A stretch of 64,000 nt of DNA from assembly GCF_932274485.2 (NCBI RefSeq), contig NC_065884.2:57288546-57352545 (forward strand). Direction: 5' to 3'. The DNA is from Patella vulgata. Lineage: Eukaryota; Mollusca; Gastropoda; Patellidae. The notes beneath the pieces were generated by a model. That model had not been told where the DNA came from. It saw only the letters and a program-made list of their open reading frames with translations, and searched no databases. Shown here one piece after another: positions 56,631 through 64,000 of this stretch. The position numbers and the translations under genes are program-made. Numbering within the stretch: position 1 is the first letter of the stretch; every line of letters begins with the position of its first letter.

Positions 56631-57437
56631 TTTCATATAACCCAATCTTATAAAATCGACTTGAATAATAGCGGAATATAGTCAGACATGTGCGGTTAAC
56701 ACTCAATGTGCCGTGTTGTTGTGGGAATTATCAGTGGGTGGCATTCAACGTCTGGATAATCGAGGTACCACCATATTTGTTTCTTTATTTATATAGAATT
56801 AATAATTCATATACAAATTTGATAAGAAAAGAAAAAAGTCGTTATTCACAGCCCTCATCAATATTTATAGAACGTTTTCTCTGTTTCTGTAGTTGCTATA
56901 ACATTGTCTGGAGATTACCATGTTCTTGAATATTCTGAGCAAAATGACATCTTGCTAAAACACAATGGCGGCTCAGCTCAACAGCTCACTAAATCATGTT
57001 ACTTGACTACAACGCAGGCAATCTAAAATGTCGAAGTGAATTAAGCGGTTATCTCCTTAGTCCTGCCAGAAAACATGATCAATTTTGTAAATGATCCATT
57101 GACAAGTATTACCGGGTCTTGTGGAAATACTACAAATACCCCGTCTCACTCATAACACCCTTAATAAATATGAAACCAAAAATATTAGCACATTATTAGG
57201 ATGACGGTATTTAAAACTTTAATTTAAAAACCCTCTCCTTTCTATTTTTCAAAGTGGAGTGTATTTATTATATTTCTATGACCTTATTTGTTATTTTATT
57301 AAACCATTTTTATTCAAAACCTACTGAAACTGAACGCTTAAAGTCCGTTCATTCCATAATAAACGATCATTTAAGTTTTTCATTAGTTATATTAGGTAGA
57401 GAGTCGGTTTAAATTTCTTAGACAAGTAATAGTAATA

Positions 57438-57941
57438 TTAAAGGAGCTAAGTCGCTAATATTTGGGACCTAGAAATTGACACAAATGGGTCGCAACACAT
57501 GTAACATGAATGTATATAAACTGATTTACATTCAATCGTTTCTGTTTTTACTGTCATTTCTAATCAGTTATGTTCGGCGAAATGCGCCAAAGTCTCAATT
57601 AAACGACAATCTTTAGCGTCTGGTTATTCCAGTCTATACCGATGGTATTTATTGCGCATGCTCTCCAGATAAGAATATAGCGCCACCATTTGACATGACT
57701 TGTGGAATATGTCTAGCCACGTTCTTTGAATTCCTTGTTCTAAATGGCGCTGAAACGCATTATGGTACACGATTCGTGTACCAATGGTAAAATGTTAATT
57801 TTGTCTTGAATATTGGATATCAGAAGCCCATCTTTTCCCAGTAAGATCACAAGACCAATGTTGATTTGAATTGACAAATAATTCGTGTTTTCAGTGTCGA
57901 AGATTTTTGATGATATTGAGTTAGAGACTTAGCTACTTTAA
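57438..57941 (+). mobile_element. MITE-2 copy
   Basis: Starts TTAAAGGAGCTAAGTCGC, ends GACTTAGCTACTTTAA, TTAA at both ends. Downstream similarity to the 36076 copy continues as far as TTGTGCCTTTAA near 58060. Confidence 0.85.
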
Positions 57942-58955
57942 ATATGGTATTATTTTCATACAAACCAGCATATTCTTTGTCTCGTTTTTTATACCCCAAT
58001 ATATGCATAGTTGTGACTTTTGAAATACATGTGAACGGCTTGGATTGTTGTGCCTTTAATTGTAAGTAATGACACGGAAGGATTTAAAAACACATAGCGT
58101 ACATGAACACGAGGAAGATATTGCAATTTAAATTACAGTGGAAACAAAATCTTTCGTCAAACCATTATTAACGCTTTTTTTAATCAAACAAATTAACATT
58201 CTTCAACACAACACAGGGGAATCATAATTTAAATTCGCATGTGATCTGCTTATAGTTTCACTGACCTATAAATACATCCTCAAATAATAATGGAAATATT
58301 AATTAATTCCATTGCAGTATTAAGCTACTTTTAGAAATATATCCACCTTTCTGTTATTGTCTTTCAATCGGATTATACCAGACGGATTGACCTAAAAACC
58401 ACGGTGGCGATTCATTCCACCTTTGTTGTAAATAAGCCATGAATAATCAACCAGTATAGTGTTACACTTCGTATTGTATTGATTTTAAACACTACATGTG
58501 ACAATGGAAGCTACGGTAATAAAGTAGACACGTTTTATTAGTGTATATTGACAGAGAATAATAATGTCTTATCTGTCAATAAATGGTCTAATAGAAATAT
58601 TGATAAAACGAAAGTAGCAGATGAATCGTTATTATTGTTATTAGAAAACTTATGTGTTATTCAAATGATATTAAAGACAATATCTTAGTAGCGGAACAAT
58701 AATGTGTGAAAAGTATTCTCTAATAATAATTACCCCCATGTGTATCAGTGGAATCTGTGATCAGCCAACCTTATAATCAACACAGATGGAAGCTTTTCAT
58801 ACTGGTCAATCATCTTGAATCGGGCGAGGGACATTGTCATTCATCGAACTTGGTCCCAGAGGCGCAACGCTTTATGATAATTAATAATTTATAAATTGTG
58901 TGTACTGTTTATATAATAAATAAATAAACTGAAGTTTTCAGCTCTTCTGACAGAA

Positions 58956-59010
58956 AATGAAATGGAGTTTAACGTCCTACTGTTCTGCCAATGAAAAACG
59001 GTCTTACAGA
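58956..59010 (-). mobile_element. SINE-1 3' scrap
   Basis: GAAATGGAGTTTAACGTCC and TACTGTTCTGCCAATGAA are the antisense SINE-1 terminus; the element is cut short after about 55 bp. Confidence 0.6.
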
Positions 59011-59402
59011 AAAACAAATAGTTTAAAAACAACAATCTACAAATGAACTACAAAAATGTGCCGAAATTTAAGTAGTACTTGCTCGAAACGCGGTTCGAAA
59101 CTATTATTATTGTAGAATTTAGCCTGTTTTAATGCTGCGCTCCAATCATATTTACGGTTATTACAAGTTTCTGATTTGAAAATAGAACTGTAATAACGTT
59201 ACAAGACATATTTATTTACACACAAAACAGTTATTTTAACGCACAATAATCAGATGTTATCTTCGCTGCGGTTTTTTTTTTTTTTTTTTGACGTAACAAA
59301 GAAAAATAAACGAAACGAAGTAGAAAAACAATTATTTTTAGAATGCAATTAACCAATAAGATTTGTAACGCTATTAGCGTTTTATTTTCAAGCAGAAAAC
59401 TC

Positions 59403-60058
59403 TTAAAAATACATTATGGGAGATTAGATAAAGAGTTGACAGTTCTCACTATAATAGTTAAAAACTAGATAAGAGAGAGAGAAATGGGGTTTAACGTCCA
59501 CTCGACACAAACTAGGTCATTTCGGGACTAACACATGGTTCAATTTTATTTCAATAATTCGCTTGCGCGTAGGGGTCTTTAGCAGTGGGAGGAAACCGGA
59601 GGACCCCAAGAAAACCCACGAGGTTGGACAGGCGACCCTACTCCTTGTCACGTACAACCGTGGAATCGAAACCCCGCCATTTGACTCAATAGCAGACCGT
59701 ATGATACAGCGCAGCACGCACGTGCTAACCATTCGCCCCCCTCCCCTAAAATAGATGATATAAAGGGTATTTGCTGGAAATTTCAGTTAAATTGATCCAC
59801 TCTAAACGATTGAATTTTCGGCCTAGCCTCGATCATCATTACTAAGGTCGATTATCCATTTCATGATTTGATCATGAATGAAACTTGAGCAACAAATCAG
59901 AACCTAATCCAGTAAATATCACAGACTAGCGATGACATCGAGAGTTGATTATGGTCTGGATAAGTCAAATAATGTCTTATTAATGATTTAGATAACATTT
60001 CAGGCCTAAAGAAAGACCTGTAATAGGCAGATTAAGCTCTTGCATAATGTATGTTTAG
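59403..60058 (+). mobile_element. MITE-1 copy split by a SINE-2
   Basis: Left end TTAAAAATACATTATGGGAG, right end TCTTGCATAATGTATGT. The interior is interrupted at about 59474-59753 by a SINE-2 copy, after which MITE sequence resumes. Confidence 0.85.
59474..59753 (-). mobile_element. SINE-2 copy nested in MITE-1, full length
   Basis: Minus strand: GGCGAATGGTTAGCACGTGC (A-box region), GGTTTCGATTCCACGG (B-box region), core GGGTCCTCCGGTTTCCTCCC, end GTGGACGTTAAACCCCATTT and CT repeats. AACTAGATA and AAATAGATG at its sides look like an imperfect target duplication. Confidence 0.9.
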
Positions 60059-61059
60059 GACAAATGAAAATCAGGATCCAAATTATAGTTCTAAATTTAA
60101 AAGAAAAGAAAAAGCCAGGAAATCAAGCGAGGGTTTGAAAGTAACCAAAAGACAAAACTAAGACGCATAACAGATTTGGTTTCTTTGAGAGAGATCAATC
60201 GAATGAACATAACATCGATGCTTAAAAACATGAAATTCTCAGGTGTAGAAAATGATAGCCAATCAAGTAATTGTTTACATTGCAGTTGTTGCCCCCAGGC
60301 TAGAGTTAAACACAATAGACATCAATACACTTACACAGATGGAAACTTATAAAATATTAAAACATGGCCAACCTATTGTACGATAACAATACACAGGGCT
60401 TATCTGAAACAGGTATGACAATACTGCGTGTTTTAGACCAATAAGATTTCTTTTGAAAGGGAGATTTTAACAAGTCATCCTTTAAATTTTGCATCTGGCT
60501 GCGTGTATTCAATGCACAGATCGTGAGTGCCCTTAGGTTAAAAGATAGAGAGAACGATATATATTAATTTTGAACTCATGTTTTATGAAAGGTTTCTATG
60601 TGTGCTGGGGTGGGGGTGGGTGCTAAAATGTTGCACTATGGATCTTGGATCGACGTATCTGGTCACCATCGGATAGCGTCGGCTGACTAACCTGGTCAGT
60701 GTTTCCGAGTCCTCCAGTTTCTAACACACTTTTAAATCGGCATTAAAGTTATATATGATATCAGTCGTTTCAATATCCCCATCTCGCTTTCGCAAACTCA
60801 AATTGAAATTTGTCTTTATTAAATCTACTTAGTTCGTATATCCAGACTAAATTTTAAAATCGCCGATCGTCATCTGGGGGATTTTTAAACCCAATTTCAT
60901 TTCATTTCATTCCATTTTCAATTAATGGTTCAGTTAAATTTTTACTTTTACAATAATATGCCGCACGGAAACTTCTCTGTTGCTTCTAACAATATGACAC
61001 CACCACTGAATGTAATACGTCCTTTTCTTATTATGCAATTTTAAGACATGATTTCCACT

Positions 61060-61258
61060 TTAGAGTGGTGCAGGGCGGAGGGCCTGTCAAGGACAGTGTT
61101 TAGTCGTTCACATTGGCATTTACGTAAATATTCGAAATAAGAAGGGATCGCAGCGGTGCTGTCCAGACAAACTTTTCGTTGTAGTACACTGCATGGCGTA
61201 TGCTCGTCTTCATTCGCCCAATCGGTGCAGAACAGTAGGACGTTAAACCCATATAACG
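61060..61258 (+). mobile_element. SINE-1 copy, internally shortened
   Basis: Contains GGTGCAGGGCGGAGGGCCTG, GCATTTACGTAAAT, ATGGCGTATGCTCGTCTTC and GGACGTTAAACCCATAT. The middle of the body is missing. Confidence 0.75.
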
Positions 61259-61974
61259 CATGACATTTTAAGAAGACGAACATATCCATTTGACAAAGCA
61301 CTGTTGAACAAGATCAATTTTTGACCGTGGTCGTAAAAGAGTTGTTAATCTTCAAGTGGCCTTTTCTATCTCTAGTGAGTGAAGAGTTGATTATCATCTA
61401 TCCACTGTTGCATGCTGCCTTGTCATCGTTGAGTGATTTTTGCTATGAATAACTAAAAACATGGTGTGGCCAAGGACAGTTGTGTTGGATGAATCATCCA
61501 TCCATTGATGACATATTGTACACATAACAATCAGCCCACGTGGTCCACCATATTTGTACATTTAAAATTCATACAAATAGTGTAATATTACACATTTATA
61601 GTACGTCTGCCTTATGTCAATATTGAAACAGGGCTCGCTAGTCTTTTTTTGGCGGAAGAAAATGGGTGTTTGGTGTCTGTTTTCTAGCAGACGATATAAT
61701 TTGATGTCGTCATGAACTTGTATTTTTCTGTAAACATCTGTCATGTTTAAGTACATATCAATATGTAGTATTGACAGATGGCTAATATTGTTGTAATACT
61801 CTTATTTTTTTATTTTAAAAGAGCTTAGTATTTTAAAGAGACAGTTTATGTTCCATCAATATTTTTATATAAATTGCAAGACATCTTAGTATCCACCACG
61901 TTCAAAACCGGTCGCAGCGTCTTTCTTGTAAATCATTGTTTTGTTTTTCATTCAGTTAATCCTGTATCATAACA

Positions 61975-62112
61975 GCATCGGGACTCTGCAGTGAAATGGA
62001 CGTTATTAGGGCTGGCCCCCGGATCCATTCACTTGATTTCATATTTTTTGTTGATTGCTTGCAATTTCTGTATAGTTTGTGTAGCGTGGTCCCTCTGTGC
62101 TTACTATTAAAT
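61975..62112 (+). repeat. Repeat-X copy 3
   Basis: CCCGGATCCATTCACTTGAT, GTTGATTGCTTGCAATTTC and TGTATAGTTTGTGTAGCGTG match the other two copies. A SINE-1 3' part follows within 20 bp. Confidence 0.55.
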
Positions 62113-62129
62113 AGTGGTTGGATTAGATT

Positions 62130-62224
62130 ACAACCTACTGTATGGCGTATGCCCGTCTTCATTAGCCCAGGTTAGGAGCAGAACTGTAGGACGTTAAACC
62201 CCAATTCATTTCATTTCATTTCAT
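62130..62224 (+). mobile_element. SINE-1 3' part
   Basis: Begins CTACTGTATGGCGTATGCC, ends GGACGTTAAACCCCAATTC plus ATTTC units. Strongly 5'-truncated but little diverged. Confidence 0.8.
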
Positions 62225-63672
62225 GTGTTTTGGACAGTGGTTTTCATGTTTCTTTATGTCTATATATGCGCCATGGGCCTTACTCGTACAGCCATGTACT
62301 TCATAACTAATGGATCCCAAGAGGACCAATAGTTCCGAAAGCTCAAATACTTCCAAAGGGCACACTGACATAATTGACTCAAAAATAAAAGATTTTTTAA
62401 TTAATATTTCTTTACGGTAGCAACACATGCACTCAACCCGATCGAGTTTCCATTTTTGATCTTAAACATATATCGACCCCTTTCCCTTTAAATATTAAAC
62501 CGTCTGTTTCAATAAATTCGTCATATTTTGTCAGCTTGAGAATCGCTTGTTAATCTCCAGCTTTGTGTACGAAACTATTCGATGTTGATGTAAGCTTTGT
62601 GTACGAAACTACTCTACCTTGTTTTAATCGCTGATGATGATATTTACAGACTTATCGGGTTTCATATTTAATCGAGGTCTGCTAGAACAGATTCTCTTTA
62701 CTGTTTGAGTCATTCGCCAGACTAATCATAACGTGTTATCATTGAAAAGTTATGGTCTTTTAATTACAAACGTGTACGCTTCAAATCTGTAGCTATAGAA
62801 GAAATCCAAGTCGTGCTCTTGTTCGAGAAGGAAGTGTGGGAAAGAGACACTGGAATTATTTGGAACTTTGTCCCCCTAGACCACCCAAACTCACCGGAAA
62901 AGGCCCGTTTGAAAATAAGTGGTATCAGTTGATATAGGATAAGAGGGATCCGTGATGGTTGTCTTGTTGGCACATCCGACTCACAACCAGAATTTCTTGG
63001 GTTCAAGTAAAACATGAGCGCAATGGACAGTTAACAAAATATGAAAACTCAGACCCGACAGACGTTCTAGTTTATATTTAATCTAATTCTAAAAAGAAAT
63101 CAACAGATGATATAGACATTCCAAGACACAAATATAATTTTAATACAAAAACACAAAACCCTAAAATAGAACCTTGATTCACTCCGTAAACAAATGACCC
63201 AGACACAAAAGTTATCATGATTTAATTCTAATACAAAAACACAAGAACCTGAAATATGCCCCCTGTCTTATCCCGTTGTTTCCGATTGTACAAAGACGTT
63301 ACCCGTTACTAAGTAATTGTACGAATTAAAGTGATATTAAATATAGTACATAGGACCCCAAAACAGACCCTTACCTAACTCCATGTCAAACAAAAGACTT
63401 TATCTGTAACTATCGTAATTGTATATGTTAGCCTATTTCCACAGTGCCGTGGAGCTGTTCAGAAAACCCAACCAAGCGCAATGAAGCTTAATGACATTTA
63501 AAATATTTTAAACATGTATAATTACTGTTCACTTCTTATATTTGAATATCAGATAAAAAGAAAATGACATTAGATAAAAAAAAACATTGGGTAAATAATA
63601 ACACAGCTGTTAAGTACTATATGAAAATATTTGTGTACATGTAACTTTGTGCAAGAACACCACTATATATTA

Positions 63673-63809
63673 ACATATCTGTATATTTTATTTCTGTTTT
63701 ATATTCATCATATCTTTCAAAATTATTCGGAATAAAATATACATATCTGTGTTTTGTATTTCTGTTTCATATTCATCATATCTTTCCAAGTAATTCGGAA
63801 TAAAATACA
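63673..63809 (+). repeat. 69-bp tandem duplication
   Basis: Two units beginning CATATCTGT at 63673 and 63742 and ending TTCGGAATAAAATA, about 90 percent alike. AT-rich, non-coding. Confidence 0.85.
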
Positions 63810-64000
63810 CATTTGTTTTATCCTCATTCCGAAGGAAGGTCAATAATTATTACCCTATTTAAATTTTAACAAAACTAAGGACGCCAAAGAGTTCTTAAAG
63901 GACAATATTGGTGCCAGTCATTATCACATATGTGATAGAACTGGTTAAACACGTTCCAAATATTATTTTATCACAGAGATCATTGCTACGATAGATGGGT

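Larger units (their letters stand above)
53158..64000. other. Right flank with no recognised gene
   Basis: Holds SINE, MITE and tandem repeats, the CpG island at 54480, and AT-rich sequence. Blocks 53800-54480, 56650-57430, 57950-58950 and 62230-63650 show nothing identifiable. Short open frames exist but lack family motifs. Confidence 0.4.

Noticed and set aside
60060-60341. Plus-strand frame with a Cys-rich end (CLHCSCCPQARVKHNRH)
   Set aside because: About 78 codons with no convincing acceptor, start or known family. It begins right at the border of a MITE and could be chance.
62725-62930. Plus-strand frame containing KEVWERDTGIIWNF
   Set aside because: Protein-like composition but no family, no clear start or splice sites, and it is bounded by stops at a length expected by chance.

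Overview
This looks like a piece of a molluscan nuclear genome, most likely a gastropod. The DNA is AT-rich, the genes are split by GT-AG introns, and the window is full of short interspersed elements of the molluscan type: tRNA-derived SINEs with GGACGTTAAAC ends and ATTTC tails, TTAA-flanked MITEs, and a MITE with TA-flanked inverted repeats and a GGAC-rich end. The species cannot be named from the sequence.

Left part (1-14,000) is gene-rich. MED19 (Mediator subunit 19) lies on the minus strand in five exons between 1235 and 5917. It is head to head with INIP (SOSS complex subunit C), one uninterrupted reading frame on the plus strand at 6748-7128; about 830 bp separate the two start codons. 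A cluster of MITE and SINE copies follows. Next come an intronless ZDHHC24-like palmitoyltransferase on the minus strand (10279-11337) and a small unrecognised minus-strand gene (13741-13995).

Middle part (14,000-31,711) holds repeats, then a kyphoscoliosis-peptidase-like (KY) gene on the minus strand. I rebuilt it as six firm exons between 31711 and 21100. A seventh, candidate first exon at 53157-53119 would fit in phase and give one intron of about 21 kb. The product has an N-terminal charged coiled coil, a transglutaminase-like domain and C-terminal KY repeats. The expected catalytic Cys, His and Asp positions all appear to be replaced, so it is probably a pseudoenzyme.

Right part (31,712-64,000) shows no gene I can name. 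It may be largely the first intron and 5' flank of the KY-like gene. It holds SINE, MITE, LINE and Tc1 remnants, one fossil Ty3/Gypsy scrap, several tandem repeats, an 80-nt strong hairpin, a perfect 22-bp palindrome and a CpG-dense island at 54.5 kb.

The genes look like independent housekeeping or tissue genes rather than one pathway: transcription (MED19), DNA repair (INIP), protein palmitoylation (ZDHHC24-like) and cytoskeleton or muscle (KY-like). I found no clear new biological system. The best leads are the KY-like pseudoenzyme, a LINE whose 3' end matches the main SINE family, and the small-RNA-like hairpin.
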